Source of the DNA: Polydactylus sextarius
Lineage: Eukaryota > Chordata > Actinopteri > Polynemidae
Direction: 5' to 3'
Assembly: GCA_016801845.1 (NCBI GenBank)
Contig: CM028918.1
Coordinates: 14,249,001-14,313,000, forward strand
Length of the DNA: 64,000 nt
The position numbers were made by a program, and so were the translations under genes. This document shows, one piece after another, positions 1 through 12,852 of the stretch; within the stretch, counting starts at the first letter, position 1; the number at the start of each line of letters is the position of its first letter. The notes under the pieces were generated by a model. That model was given only the letters and a program-made list of their open reading frames with translations, searched no databases and was not told the DNA's origin.

Positions 1-2791
1 CTCATGTCATCATTCCTCCTCTCCGCCTCGACCCCAACACACCCGGCTACCTCATGGGCCTGTTGGGCAAGTATGTGTACAGTAGCCACACAGATATTTA
101 GAATAAATGCTTGAAAACAGTGGGCCTAAAATTGATATGAAAGATTCATGTTATACGAGAGGACACTGTTCAATGATAATTTGAATATTTGTGAGCAAAT
201 ACATTTCCCTAAACTGAACATGCGCATCCTGTTTCCAGCGACACTCTGAGTGTTGTGGCGTCAGAGCATCGTCCATTTAGTACCAAGCAGAGAGCTTTGG
301 GCAAAGAGGACTTCACTAAGATCCCTCATGGAATGGCTGGAGTCCAGGACAGGATGAGTGTCATCTGGGAGAGGGGAGTGGTATGTACACACAGGCACAC
401 ACTAAAACATAAATCAGTCTGTGTCAGTATTAAACACATACAGTGTCTGAGCGAGCATGACAGATTCTGTTCTTGCCTCAGGTTAATTTTGCAGAACAGC
501 TGGTTCAACACACTTTCCAGCTTTAGAAACTATGTTAAACAAATAAAAGAGAGTAAAGAAAGGAAGTAACAACTATGAAAATGGCAGTTATTTTAGTGCG
601 TTATTATGGTGACAGCCATAACCAGAGGCATCATGTTTTCAGGTTGTCAGCCCATCCCATTCTTGTGAAAGTGATATCTGAGGAACCTTGAGGGAAACCT
701 TTCCGATTTGACTCAAGTCCCAACTGATTAGATTTTTACTTTTCAATTGTCAAAGTCACTTTGAACTAAAAAACATGAATCAACTGGTCCAATGCCTCCA
801 TAATGATTTTTGTTTTTAATGTATTAATGCTTGAAGGTTACAGGAAAAATGGATGAGAATCGTTTTGTGGCCGTGACGAGCTCTAACGCCGCAAAGATCT
901 ACAACCTGTACCCACGTAAAGGTCGTATCATCCCCGGAGCTGATGCTGACGTGGTCGTCTGGGACCCAGATGCAACAAGGTAAGGAGTTATAATCCGCTT
1001 CACAAACACAAACTACTTATCATTACTGGTTGATTTAGAACAGTAATGATATTTATGGTTTCTATTCGTGCAGGACCATTTCTGTGAGCACTCAGGTGCA
1101 GGGTGGAGACTTCAACCTTTACGAGGGGATGCGTTGCCACGGTGTCCCTCTGGTCACTATCAGCCGAGGACGTCTGGTGTGTGAGAACGGTGTGTTCATG
1201 TGCGCTGAAGGATCTGGAAAGTTCTACCCACAACGCACCTTCCCAGACTACCTCTATAAGAAGATGGTGCAGAGAGAGAAGGTGTGTTCACTTTTATTTA
1301 GTCACTCAGTTGATAAAAATACCATCGCTAATAGCTCCAGCAGAGAACTGAGGCTCTCACTGTGCTGTGTTGGCTGACAGAGAACCTACAGTAAACACAC
1401 CCATCAAACTGTGTCCAACTAACCCTGATTTGACTGTCCAGGATTTAATGCTGTCTCTGTCTGTGTATGCTGACGCTGTTTTTCTGCTGCTGTTGTCTGC
1501 AAAAACAGTCTCAGTGTTAGTTACACTGGATGGTTTGTACTTCTAACTGGTGGAGAATAACTGTCAGTCATTATGTGCTTTTATGCCACATTTCTGTTTC
1601 TACAGCCTGATACTAAAAATCTGGGATTATTTTATTAATGTTGACGTCTGTTTCTGAATCAGAAAAAAAGTAAATAGTCAGGTTTAAAGATTCTTTAATT
1701 AAACGACTTAATACTTTTCTGGGCTGTGCATGATATTCTCTTGGTTTAAATCATGTTGATCATCTTGCAACATAAAAGACTTTTTTTTGTGGACAAAACT
1801 TTTTGGTTAATGATCAGCCAAAATTATCCTGGTCCTGTGATCTTAAGGGCGCACTCACACTAGACAGTCGTACTGTGCCCGAGCATGTTGGTCCTTAAAG
1901 TCTGGATTCTATGGCTGGTGTGAGTGCAAGTGATCCGTGCTTGAGTACAGTAAACTTCTGGTACAGTTGGAAGAGGTGTGCTTAAGCACGGTACACTTCA
2001 CTTATGCATGTGCACGCGTTTAAGTGCGTGACGCATGAAAGGTAACCATGACTGTGAATCGCCGCCTTGCACAGTCAATGAATCCAGACATTGGCGAGGG
2101 CTGGGTTACGGTTAGGGGCGGTTGTTTCATACCCTGCTTCAACATGCTCTAGTCTAAGTGCCCTAAGTTAGTCTGATTTAGAGGGTGCTTCCCACGATTA
2201 GACTCATAACTGTCAAGTCTATAAATGTATTGTCAATGTATTGTCCCTGTTCATTTTGTGATGAGAATGTTATAAAAAGGATTCTCATTATCGGTATCCA
2301 TTACCCTTTATTGCCTATAGCCAAGAACACCAGACAGTAAGTCCTTAGAGTGGAAAACTCTGGTCTGGTGGACTATCTTCCTTCATATTAGTAAACTTGC
2401 TATATCAGAGACTTGATTTAAAGCAGTCTATTTGTTGTTTTAGACTCAGGCCTATAAAGGGGTTGCCAGGGATCCATACTCTGGTGACGTGGCCAAGGTG
2501 GCAAACACCATGAAGAAGGAGCTTGGACTAGGTCCAATAGATGGAGACGCATCCAAGCAGCCCTGTGTTCGTGTGCACCAGGGGGTCCGAGACCTTCATG
2601 AGTCGTCCTTTAGCCTCTCAGGTAGGTGGGAGAAAAACTAAAACCATTGGTCGCTAGTTAAACCTCACATCTTCTGAAATTGCTTTATATGTTTTTCCTT
2701 CTCAGGGTCTCAGGTTGATGACCACATCCCGAAGAGGTCCTCGGCTCGCATCCTGGCTCCTCCCGGCGGTCGCTCCAGTGGAATCTGGTAA
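1..2791 (+). CDS. dpysl5: Dihydropyrimidinase-like 5 (CRMP5), 3' part of gene
   Basis: Collapsin response mediator protein 5, a cytosolic, catalytically inactive relative of dihydropyrimidinase that acts in axon guidance and dendrite growth by binding tubulin and other CRMPs. Only the last six coding exons are present: 1-70 (cut by the window edge), 239-380, 837-979, 1074-1281, 2444-2621 and 2706-2791 (TAA). All junctions are GT-AG and in phase. The frame reads the conserved end of the amidohydrolase-like fold (KIPHGMAGVQDRMSVIWERG, then PRKGRIIPGADADVVVWDP), followed by the flexible tail. The ending RDLHESSFSLSGSQVDDH and the terminus APPGGRSSGIW are shared by the CRMP family; GRLVCENGVFMCAEG points to DPYSL5 rather than DPYSL1-4. 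The acceptor at 836 (GAAG) was chosen over the nearby CAG at 845 because only it keeps the frame. The downstream neighbours mapre3 and tmem214 support the assignment. The teleost a/b paralogue cannot be decided here. Confidence 0.93.
1848..2040. repeat. Interspersed repeat-like segment in a dpysl5 intron
   Basis: This AT-poor stretch contains inverted copies of GCACTCACAC (1851-1860) and GTGTGAGTGC (1918-1927), followed by repeated GTACAGT and GCACGGTACA motifs. The style is that of short non-autonomous DNA elements in fish. I cannot assign a family or firm ends. Confidence 0.35.
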
Positions 2792-4990
2792 TCGCTGATG
2801 ATGAGTTCAACCATCCAAGCCTCCGTGTTTTGTATATTTCTGAACAACCAGGAAAACTGCACTGATTTTAAATCACAGGATTAAAGCTAAGAGAGGAAAA
2901 AGCAAAATTCAAGTGATCAGTGATTTTGCCAAAGTGACTTTTACAAACCTAATTTGTGTCTTGATTGGAGTGACTGACCTGATTAATTACATGAGAGTGA
3001 AGGGCTATCTGTGAATTTAAATGTTTTTTCCAAATTCAAGCTGATCATACTAACATTGAAGTTAGCTCATTATCAACCTGCTCGTATCCCGTTGTTGAAG
3101 AAACAAACTAAACAAACTGTGAAAGATCAAAACCAGTACAGTTTTTGATGGTTTCAGCTGAAGTGATGTCGAACGAATTATTTAAAAATAGTGGAACTGG
3201 ATTCAGTGAAATATCTAATATATCCCTGTCACACACACGAACATGCAGTACGCTGTAGACACCATAGCTTTAGACTCATATGAAAATGTTTGTGGATTCT
3301 GTTTGTGACTAAACCTCCCACTGTGCTCAGCTTCCTGCTGCACCCTGGGTTCCTCTAACAGTGTTTTTGTTTCCAATGGATGAACTGTGCTGTGTGGTGA
3401 TGAAATCCAACTGCTTCAACCTCTGTGTGATCTTACAGCCACACTCTCTTAACAGAGTCAGGCTCAACCCCATCCATCCTTATACTTTCACTGCCTCTGA
3501 TTGAAACAACAAATGTCCCAGAAACAATCCAAGCCTCACCTGCAGTTTAGAAGGGTCTATAGACTGATTTGACCCTGGCCTCAGAACAGATCCTACTACG
3601 ACCCTAACGTTAACATTTCTGTCATGGAAAATTTATCGTCATTAACGTATCTATAGACCTTGCAAACTGCAAGCACAACGAGGAGATGCCACCTAGTTTC
3701 TTAAAGGACGGTTGAAGTACGTGGAGATAACATGAAGGAAAAGTTTTCTATTTCTGTTCAACTGGTAACACATAACAGAAGAATCATCAGTGCTGTAATT
3801 TACATCAATAAAGTTACAAGCAGTGCCTTCTCATTTATGGTAGAGAGAACAGAGTCTTCTGAGTGAAAACAGGAGCTGGTTGCTGTAAACACTGGAGGCC
3901 TCATTTATCAAAATGTGAGTATAAAACTCAAGAGGCTCAAGAAAGTTTGATATAAATACAGACATACTGGTATTCAGTGAGCAACTGTAAATCCTCCCTA
4001 CTCTACGTAAAAACTGCTTGTGTGCAAACGGACACAGTCACACAAAGAAATCCTGTAGAAAACATGACTTTTTTAATGATAATTAATTGATTAACTACTT
4101 GTTTATGAAAAAAACATATTCACTGATACAGAAGACGACAAACATCAGGACGAATGAAGTTGAGGTGCTGTTAAAGAACATACATAAAGAACATTCGTGG
4201 CACTTTCAAAAGTTGCTTGTCCCTAAAAAAGCTTTTATTTCCGAACAAAAAGGTTGCAGCTCGTCAAGCACAACAACAGGCTGATTAATCTGCTTCTGTT
4301 CTGTTCTAAATTCTAAATTTATGCTCAGAATTACACAAACAGTTGATAAATGAGGCCCCAGATCGTACATAGAGCACCTGAGAATAAGCAACACAAAATG
4401 TATTTTATTGTTGAGTTTCTGTAGCATCTCATTGACTGCATTCTGAACGTAAACACCGTATTTGTAGGAAAACGAAATGGGATTGTGAATAAGAGCAGTG
4501 TGTCTCCACAGAGCAGGAAGATTGAGCTGCACAGGCTGAAAAAAAAAATCTCTGATCATCTCGCCTCCTGATGATGTATCATTCCTGCCTAACAGTGTTA
4601 TATTTATACATGACCGCGTCCTCTTGCCTGTGTTCTATATATTTAGGATGTTTGTTTTTTAGTTGAAAGATTAAATGTGCCAATGTGAATCACCCGTGCC
4701 ACACTGACACCCATGCATGAAGAGCACCGCATGGAGACGGAGGAGTGAAGTCTCTTCTGAACGCCACAGGTTCGCAACAACTGGTGCTGTTTTTTTACGA
4801 TTACCTACGACGACGACGTTATTTTATTGTTGGATGGTTTTGTTGTTTTGAAGGCACTGTGACTGCTCAGTGGCTGTGCGTGTTTGTTGACTCTTGTTGT
4901 GTTGGACAGTGAACCTGTTGAATCTGTAGGTGGCTGCTTGTTTCTTACCACAAGAATAACAGCAAAGAATAAAGTGGAAAAAAAAACTGC
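2792..4990 (+). other. Probable dpysl5 3' UTR with alternative poly(A) signals
   Basis: No coding exon is seen after the dpysl5 stop. AATAAA hexamers occur at 3807-3812 and 4968-4973, so the transcript may end after either; the second would give a UTR of about 2.2 kb. Small ORFs here lack family similarity and are treated as chance. The exact end is an inference. Confidence 0.5.
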
Positions 4991-5735
4991 TGAGGCTCCT
5001 TTGGCTCCTTTGTGTCACTTGTTTTTAAAATAATGAGATCTGTGGTCACACTCAAACTACTGCATATGGAAATATATTGGATTTTATCATATCATATCAA
5101 AATAAATGTATCATGTACACCAATCATCTTGAACAGCAGAATTTATACTTATAATAATAATAATAATTTTTCTGACCGAAATTTAGTTCATAAACATTTC
5201 ACTCAAAAAAAAAAATTGTATGACTGTAAAGTAACAGTTGAGACAGGTTTTTGAAAATCCAGTTATTAGTTAAAGAAAAATTGTAAAAACATACAGTATA
5301 GTAATAATACTGGCATTATAACCATATAGAAAATATTACTTCTATCTCAATTTTAATTCTTGAGACTGATTCTTGACTTGTGACGTGTTTGTAGCTGACA
5401 CTATATCTGAGTTACTACAAACGATCACTATCAATCCAAAAATTAATAAAAAAAATAATAAATAAATAAGTTCGTTATCATGTTCATAAGAATGTTATTT
5501 ATGACTATTGGTGATTATTTCTATTATTTATTATTTCTGTTCAGACTTGATTTTTTTCATATAAATCAGAGACCACGTGGCAGCTATCACTCATTAGAAG
5601 TCCTTATGATTACCTTTTAAATAAATAAAAATTAAATAAAAAATAAAATGAAATAAGCAATTTCATTATCGTTTATTGTATTATTTTTTATTTTAATTAG
5701 ATTTTGCTGTATTCCTTTGTGATACTGCATTGACT
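4991..5735. other. AT-rich intergenic spacer with short (AAT)n tract
   Basis: Very AT-rich spacer between dpysl5 and mapre3. It holds a short AAT microsatellite near 5150-5168 and an AAATA-rich stretch near 5445-5470 and 5620-5650. No exon, RNA gene or transposon was recognised. Confidence 0.6.
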
Positions 5736-5739
5736 CCTA

Positions 5740-6031
5740 AAACCGTAACTACGCAGCAGGTAAAGGCGCAACAACAACAACCAGTCAGGTTAATCCCCCT
5801 GAACACGGGTCCCACTCGTGCTGTCGGACTTTGACTCCATCATGGCTGCGGGTGGAACACCAGTTTCACTAAATGTAACGGGAAAATCCTGTAACTGGGT
5901 CGCGCATGCACACTGCCAGGGTCTTAGAGGTAAGCAGTCTCGCGGCAATTCGCTGAGGCAACAGTCGCGGCGATAGCAACGGAAAACAGCTCATCATAAG
6001 AGACAACGGGACGGCTGAGAGAGCCTCTCCG
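5740..6031 (+). promoter_or_regulatory. mapre3: mapre3 promoter and non-coding first exon
   Basis: GC- and CpG-richer DNA after an AT-rich spacer, ending in a strong donor: the exon would end at 6031 with GTGAGT at 6032. An ATGGCTGCGG motif at about 5842 resembles a YY1-type initiator context. This fits a TATA-less start plus a 5' UTR exon spliced to 9083. The transcription start itself is not visible; the CpG-rich DNA continues to about 6540. Confidence 0.55.
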
Positions 6032-9000
6032 GTGAGTAATATCAACTTACCTCAACTTAAAATGTTTCTTTTTATGTTTTAAATCAGTGAATTACGTGTA
6101 GATGTTATTTACGTGTCAGGTAAATAGTTGAACCATCTGATAGTTTCTCTGGTAATGTGCGTGTGTATTATCTAAAAGGCCTCCAGAGGGGGGTAACGTT
6201 AGCCTAAAAAAGTCTCGTTTTCACTCGGACTTATATTTATTTTCGCTCCACCAATGCCGCTTTGGTTACTTAAAATGAACGGGAAAGCCCGTAAATAAAA
6301 CATTTAACAAACAAAATGTGAGTTTAACCCGACAACCAGCGCCGGGAGTTAGCTGGGAGCTAGCAGCGTTATGGCACAGTGCAGTCAGTCACACAGTAGC
6401 AGCGGAGTCTGTCGCACCGTGAAACGGCAGCAACGTCAACTGTCACAACACTGAGCCGACCGGAGGATCCCACCGCCACCGGGCTGAGAAGTCCGGGCAG
6501 GAAGTGTCACACGGGAGGTTTTCACGTGTTGTAGCATATTTATTTACGATCCGAACAAACCGCCAAACCATTTAACAATGTTACGTTACTAATGCTGATC
6601 CTTTTATATAAAGAAAATAAATCACCGCTTCACCTCGTTTAGATCATGTTCTTACTTATGACACATTTTAGAGGGACACTGTATATTTTACCAACTAGTA
6701 ATGATGTCACATATTTCAAGTAAAAATAAACTGTTATCTGTTAGTGTGTTAAAGTTCAGATTATTATCAAATATGCGAGACGTGGAAGATAATAAAAGTA
6801 TAGATATTATTGACTACTCGTGAAACATAACGTTTTGTGGTTTCATCATTTTCAAAAGTGAGGATTTGCAGGTTTTTCTTGTCTTAAATTACAGCAAACC
6901 GAGTTATTCTAAAATTTAGCACGTGGAATTGGACAAATTAGATCATTGTAAGATGTCACTTTATAGTTGTGATGATGAATTTCTCACTATGTTGTTATGT
7001 TTTACAAATACAATATTAACTGTTCATCAAGAGAATAATCTTCTAGTTTAATGTTGCAGCCCTATATAACAGTCATAACACTAACAGGGAATACTTCTCT
7101 ACACTGATCGTCATTGTTATCAGTTAATTGATTGATTATTGGGCTATTTATGTAAGAAAATAGTGAGTAACGTCCCTCCTGTAATTAAATCTAATGCAAG
7201 AAATGGATGCAGAACATACTGCAAGATGCTTGAGGGGATTTAGAAATGGTATCATCATTATTCATCTAACAAGGGGCGTAAACTCCTCCTATATATACTG
7301 TAATGTCATGTGTATGTATAGTGTTTGTAGTCTCTGGGCAAACGCACAAATATAATAAAACATAAGGAAAAACTTATCATTACTAACAATAGACCAAAAA
7401 CGCACTATTTATTATTGGAGGTTTTTACTACGTAAAATTGGCGTTAGCACAAAGAGATTAGTCTTAGAATGAATCAGTTTGGTTATAAATTGATAAGTTA
7501 ATCAGTTATCTCAGCTCCACCTATAAATATAACTACACAAAAAAAACTGAAACAATCGTCATGTTGTAAAATAGAATAAACACTGACCGGGAAAGATGCT
7601 GAAGCAGGTATGAATTTAAATGTTTTAATCTAACGTAGTAAAAACAATACATTTAGATGTAGTTGTATCGTATAGATCACTTTAAATGGACTTGAATACA
7701 CAAACGTAATCACCTCTGACAATTTAAAACCCAAACAACAGTAAAATGTTCTCAAAGCTCTGAAACTAATTAATAATTGAATACACTTTGAAGGCAAGAG
7801 GAAAGCTTTTAAGATAAGACTTTCAATAATAAAAGATACATTGGATGGATGAGATGTTAAAACAACTGCTGTGATGTGTTGAATGTTCTTGAAAATGGGA
7901 ATAAAAATAGCGAGAGTCTGTCAGCTGGGAAAGTCCAGGTTTTGGGTTACACTCTTACATTCAGATCTAATTATGCATCTTATTATAAATACTGACACTA
8001 TGCTCAAAGACTGTAGATATAATTAATGTTTCATTACTTTTATAATGAGTCCAAAATAAGTCAACTGTTGACATGATTTTAACAGAGCTGCTGTTTGTCT
8101 GAGCAGCTCTGTTAAAATTAGAGCTGCAGTGTACAATTATCCCTTTTATTGATCAGTTTATTGAATATTATGTCTCTTAATCATTTTATGCATTCATTTT
8201 ATATAACATATCATATATTATATAAGACAGGCTAAAGCTAATCTTCTGGAAACAACAACCATTTTTATCATTTTTGGGTGAAACTTAACTTTCTGTCAGT
8301 GAACTAATTGTTTAATCCACCGATTTTTTTCAGATAACTAATGAATAAAAAGGTCATTTAGCTAAAAGGTCATTCGCAGCTGTTGTTTGTTTTAGGTTAC
8401 TTTTTTCGGTCACAGGGTAAACAAACTATGGTGTTAACCTTTTGCTTCATATATGAACGAGACAGACAATTACAACTTACAAATGTGTCAAAATAGATTG
8501 CTGTATTGTTTTATAGACGTATTAGATCATCTGTATATGTCCACAAAGAGACTGGTTTATTCACTAGTGACAACCCAGTTAGCAGCATTTGTCTGGTGGA
8601 CAGAGTTGGCTCTGTGAAGCCCTGTAGTCAGGAAGTGATTGTTCAGCAGAACATCCTGTATGGTGTTTATTCTGGAGGTAGTCAGTTTGCAGGAAATGCC
8701 TTAATATTGTGTAATAATTTTTCCTTATCTTAACCTGTCAGCATGATTAATGTTGACTGTACAGGTTGTTATGTCTGTTGGACATGCTTACTGGTGATCT
8801 GATCGACCTGTGTGAACTATGATGGTTACAGCATATTGGACCACGGCTAAAAGGATTAACTGAGAGAGAGAGATTAGTGCCATAATGAGTGAACTAATGA
8901 CTGGTTGCTAGTTTATCTATATTGTAACCTCATGAAGGTGCTGTAGGAGCAATACAAAGACATACACTAGTTATATTTCAAGAAAAGCCGCATTTTCTCA

Positions 9001-9082
9001 CATTTTCCAGACAAAACAATTTTGAATTATAATAAATTGTAACAGGCCTGATAACCCACCTAATATTTGTTCATGTCTCCAG
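6032..9082 (+). other. mapre3 intron 1
   Basis: Long AT-rich first intron. It contains a perfect 17-bp inverted repeat (separate entry). A stretch at about 7105-7175 resembles one half of the hAT-like miniature elements seen elsewhere in the window, but is too decayed to call. No coding sequence was recognised. Confidence 0.5.
8076..8118. repeat. Perfect 17-bp inverted repeat, 9-nt loop
   Basis: The left arm at 8076-8092 (ATTTTAACAGAGCTGCT) and the right arm at 8102-8118 are exact reverse complements, separated by 9 bases. Pairing does not clearly continue beyond the arms. It could be a transposon fold-back or a transcribed hairpin within mapre3 intron 1. Confidence 0.85.
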
Positions 9083-9150
9083 GTCTTTCTCTAAGGTGGA
9101 CCAGCAAAACCCAGTTCAAACAGTTCACACCCAGCACAGACCCAGCACAG
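9083..9150 (+). other. mapre3: mapre3 non-coding 5' UTR exon 2
   Basis: Candidate exon bounded by the acceptor TCTCCAG (to 9082) and the donor GTGAGT (from 9151). It lies between the CpG-rich first exon and the ATG exon and contains no start codon. Its place in the transcript is inferred from the splice sites alone. Confidence 0.5.
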
Positions 9151-9270
9151 GTGAGTAAAGTGTGTGTGTGTTTTTTGCTTTGCATAGGGAAATATATTAG
9201 CTCTATTTATATTTGATTATTAGAGAACTGTGAGAAAGGCGGTAGATCGGGTAGTTAACATGATTTTATT

Positions 9271-9320
9271 GAGGTGCCTCAGTAGCTCACCTGGTAGGTT
9301 GCATATCATTTTGCAGGTTG
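9271..9320 (+). repeat. Possible decayed tRNA-derived SINE head
   Basis: The stretch contains CAGTAGCTCACCTGGTAGG, close to a Pol III A box as found in tRNA-derived SINEs. No matching B box or tail follows, so only a fragment would remain. Confidence 0.25.
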
Positions 9321-9406
9321 CATTTCATAACATAACTGAATCCTCACTGCAGCCGTCTGGCTTGTTTAACATTCATATACTGTGTGTGTTTGCATGAAAC
9401 AGGAGG

Positions 9407-12400
9407 ATGGCGGTGAATGTCTACTCCACCTCTATGACCATAGAGAACCTGAGTCGCCATGACATGCTGGCGTGGGTCAACGACTCTCTACAGCTCACCT
9501 ACACAAAGATTGAGCAACTATGTACAGGTAAATACATTAGTTTTATGTTGTGCTTGTAATTAAATTCAAAGTTGTATTAAACTCTGACGCTAAACATACG
9601 TCTGTGTGACTTTTCCCAAGGTGCTGCATACTGCCAGTTCATGGACATGCTGTTTCCAGGTTGCATATTGTTGAAGAAAGTCAAATTCAATGCTAAACTG
9701 GAGCATGAGTACATCCACAATTTCAAGGTCTTACAGGCTGCGTTCAAGAGAATGAATGTAGACAAGGTGAGAACACGCACGCTCACACAGAGAACTCATA
9801 AAAGTCCATTAGGCTAAATTATTTGGTATCATCATTAATACATTTGGCTTAATCTTCCCCTGAATTTAAAAGACTTTTTGAAGCAGTTATCTGACACATC
9901 AAAGACATTCTGGCATTTGTATGACCGCTGGCTCTCAGTCAGTCTCAGTAGTTTACAATAATTATCCTATTAAACTCTATTAAGTGTAAAAATGTCACGT
10001 CATTCTTTTTATAACATTTTGACCCATGTTCACAAGTCACTAGCCACCACAAGTAGTAGTCCAGCACATTTTATAAAATAAATAAATAAAATGAGTAGTT
10101 AAAATGTAGTTAAAAACGACATTTTATTTGTCTTCTTTTAGATCATCCCTGTCGAGAAGTTGGTGAAGGGGAAGTTCCAGGACAACTTCGAGTTCCTCCA
10201 GTGGTTTAAGAAGTTTTTCGACGCCAACTATGACGGGAAAGAATACGATCCCGTACTGTCACGGCAGGGCCAAGAGGGAACGCCACCTCCTCCTAACCCA
10301 GGTACAGTACAAGTGTGGGTAAGAGGCAGCCAGCTGTATGTGAACTCAAAGGCTTCATTTCATCATTCTCACCTCTTCATGCAACCACATCCCCACCTCT
10401 AACCCAGGTGAACCCATTCATCCCAAACCTAAACGATCCTGTCGCTCAGGTAACACCCTCCATCGAGCATGAGCCTGTGTGTGTGTATCTGCTTGTCTGT
10501 GATTTCAGAGTGTTTTACCAACATTCCTACTATGTGAATTGTTTGATTGCATCTCAGTAGGTGAATCTACCCACAAAGTTTTGATTAGTTTCACAGCATT
10601 TAAATCAAAAGCAGTCTGTGGCTGTAGCCTGTCAGGATATTCTCCTTGAAACACATTCTGATTGTTGTTGTGAATTTGATGCAGTCAAATAACATTTGAC
10701 ATTGCTGCATGACATTAGTAGATATATAACAAGATGAACATACATCATACACAACATAAATCATCAGCTTTCATCATCTATCATCTTTCTATACTGGGGA
10801 AAATTAGCATATGGGCATTATGGTTAGGATTTTGGTCACAAACTCTGATGTGAGTAAAACTACACACAATATCAAACACTAGTCAGCAACATCCCACAGG
10901 AGGAATCTGTGTGCGTGTGCATGTGTTTGTTGATGGTTTAATATTCTATCTTTTTGAGATATAAATACTTCTGTTTCTTTAAGGTGTGAGGCAGAAGGGA
11001 ACTTTTGCAAAGTGAGGTCACTTTGGCCAGTCATCATCTCTAACAGGGGCTTGTTGACTGATCAATTTAAAACTAGAAGACAGATTTAGATGAGTTGTTC
11101 TTTGTCTTCACTGGTTAGGAAGTTAAAGTAGACGATTAGCAACGCTGCAGTAATCACTGTCAGTCCTTTGTGAGTGCATCTGTTCAGGCGCAGTACTGTC
11201 GCACAGCGTTTGACAGAAGGAAAAGCCATCATGTACTACCATGTACATTACACAGTCAGTTGACAGCTGCATTGATAACAATGAAGTGAATCTGTCATGT
11301 CAAACAGACAAGAGCAGCTCTAAACGCATCCAGTTTATACACCGTTAGTGTTAGGAGCCAAGGGAATTCATCAGCAAACATATATAAATGTGTGTGTGTT
11401 TGTGTATTTTTGTCCTTTAGGCCCCATGAGAACGTCTCCCACAGCACCAAAGACTGTCCCCACCCCGCAGAAGCAGATCAATGTGGCAGCAGCTCGCAGG
11501 AGCACCCCTGTGTCTCGTAATGGTGCTGATCCTGAGCTGGTAGAGCTCAACCAGCAGGTACCTGTGCTCTGATCTCTCTGGGCGATTTGATGGTTCAATT
11601 GACACCGCACTGTGTCACTTGCTTCGTATCGACAGTCCCTTTTTGATACATCAGTGTCTAGTTGAGAATATCAAATGGCTGCAGGCTGGAAGAATATTGC
11701 TTTGTCATAACAAACGAATCGCTGCAAGGTCACTGCGCCTGGTCTGTGCCGTGATGGAAGCAAGGTGCAGGGATTTGCAGACTGACTCAACAGTTTCTCT
11801 TTTACTTACTATGTGTAGCACGTTTTAAATATAATGACTGTGAAACACATTTAAATAGCCTTTAAAAAATTACATTTTTTTTTCTCCTGTCCACCTGTCT
11901 GTCCCGGTATGAACATTCATGAACATGATATCTCATAATGTCTCTAAGGAGTTTCTTCAATATATTTTTTTTTTTACAAATACTCACATATCCAATGATG
12001 ACCTAATTAGATTTTGGAGGTCACTATTAGTATCAAGATCACTGTGACCTCATAGTAAATGTAATAAATGTGATCTCTCAAGACCAAGAGTTTGCCCTGT
12101 TTGGCCACAGAGGTAATTGGATTTTGTTGGTCCAATAAAAAAAGATGAAGGTTAGTGTTACTACGTGATTTGGCCATAACTCAAGAAGTTATGCCCCAAT
12201 CAACTGCCACTGACTGGTTGATGGAAACATACAACCTCAAGGTTTTAATTCAGGTTTTATCTGTTTATATTAAAACATGTAATTATTGCTCATAACTATT
12301 CACACTTCGTTGTCCTTAATTTTTTTGTCACGTTTCATTTCTGTCTCTAACTTTTGTGCCGTCTGACCAGCCTTTTGATCGCTTTTCTTCCTGTCTGTCT

Positions 12401-12852
12401 CCACACACACAGCTGCTGGATCTGAAACTGACTGTTGACGGACTGGAGAAGGAGAGGGACTTCTACTTTGGAAAGCTGAGAGACATCGAGCTCATCTGCC
12501 AGGAACATGAAAACGAAAACAGCCCAGTCCTCAACAAAATCATGGACATACTGTATGCTACAGAGGTACAGAAAGTGAAGTCATATATACATGCCTTTTT
12601 AGTTGCCCTTCTGTTTAATTTTATTATTTCATGAACATACAGTAATAAGTCATAACATTAGAAACACCAACCACTTTTAATGCTGTTCTTGATTGGTGTA
12701 TGCATATACTAGAAAGTTGCACTGGAAAATAGGAGAAATTATTATCCATCCGTCCATACACTGACCCAAGTTTTCTTTTGCAGGAGGGATTTGCACCCCC
12801 AGAGGATGACGATGTTGATGAAGGGGCGCAGGCAGACCAGGAGGAGTACTGA
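9407..12852 (+). CDS. mapre3: Microtubule-associated protein RP/EB family member 3 (EB3)
   Basis: Plus-end tracking protein that autonomously binds growing microtubule ends and recruits CAP-Gly and SxIP partners. Coding exons: 9407-9527, 9621-9766, 10142-10301, 11421-11557, 12413-12565 and 12784-12852, giving 261 aa. The ATG gives the family start MAVNVYSTSMTIENLSRHDM. Residues 1 to about 130 form the calponin-homology domain (FMDMLFPGC, KVKFNAKLEHEYIHNFKVLQ, FQDNFEFLQWFKKFFDANYD). A Pro/Ser/basic linker follows, then the EB-homology coiled coil (LTVDGLEKERDFYFGKLRDI, ELICQEHENENSPVL), and the protein ends in the acidic EEY tail bound by CAP-Gly proteins. The linker and tail resemble EB3 more than EB1 or EB2. 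A 42-nt in-frame cassette exon may lie at 10408-10449, giving 275 aa. The neighbours dpysl5 and tmem214 match the human MAPRE3 locus. Confidence 0.95.
10408..10449 (+). CDS. mapre3: Candidate alternative cassette exon of mapre3
   Basis: A 42-nt stretch flanked by an AACCCAG acceptor and a GTAACA donor. It has the same phase as the surrounding junction, so inclusion adds 14 residues (EPIHPKPKRSCRS plus a split Gly) to the basic linker after the CH domain. Mammalian EB3 has an optional basic exon of about 15 residues at this point, though the residues are not alike. Inclusion is inferred, not proven. Confidence 0.5.
11919..12205. repeat. Decayed interspersed repeat in a mapre3 intron
   Basis: Contains a chain of phrases typical of a repeat dispersed in fish genomes: CCTAATTAGATTTTGGAGGT near 12002, ATCACTGTGACCTCA near 12038 and GGCCATAACTCAAGAAGTTA near 12172. 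Recognised from recall of the family pattern; the class and exact ends are unknown. Confidence 0.45.
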
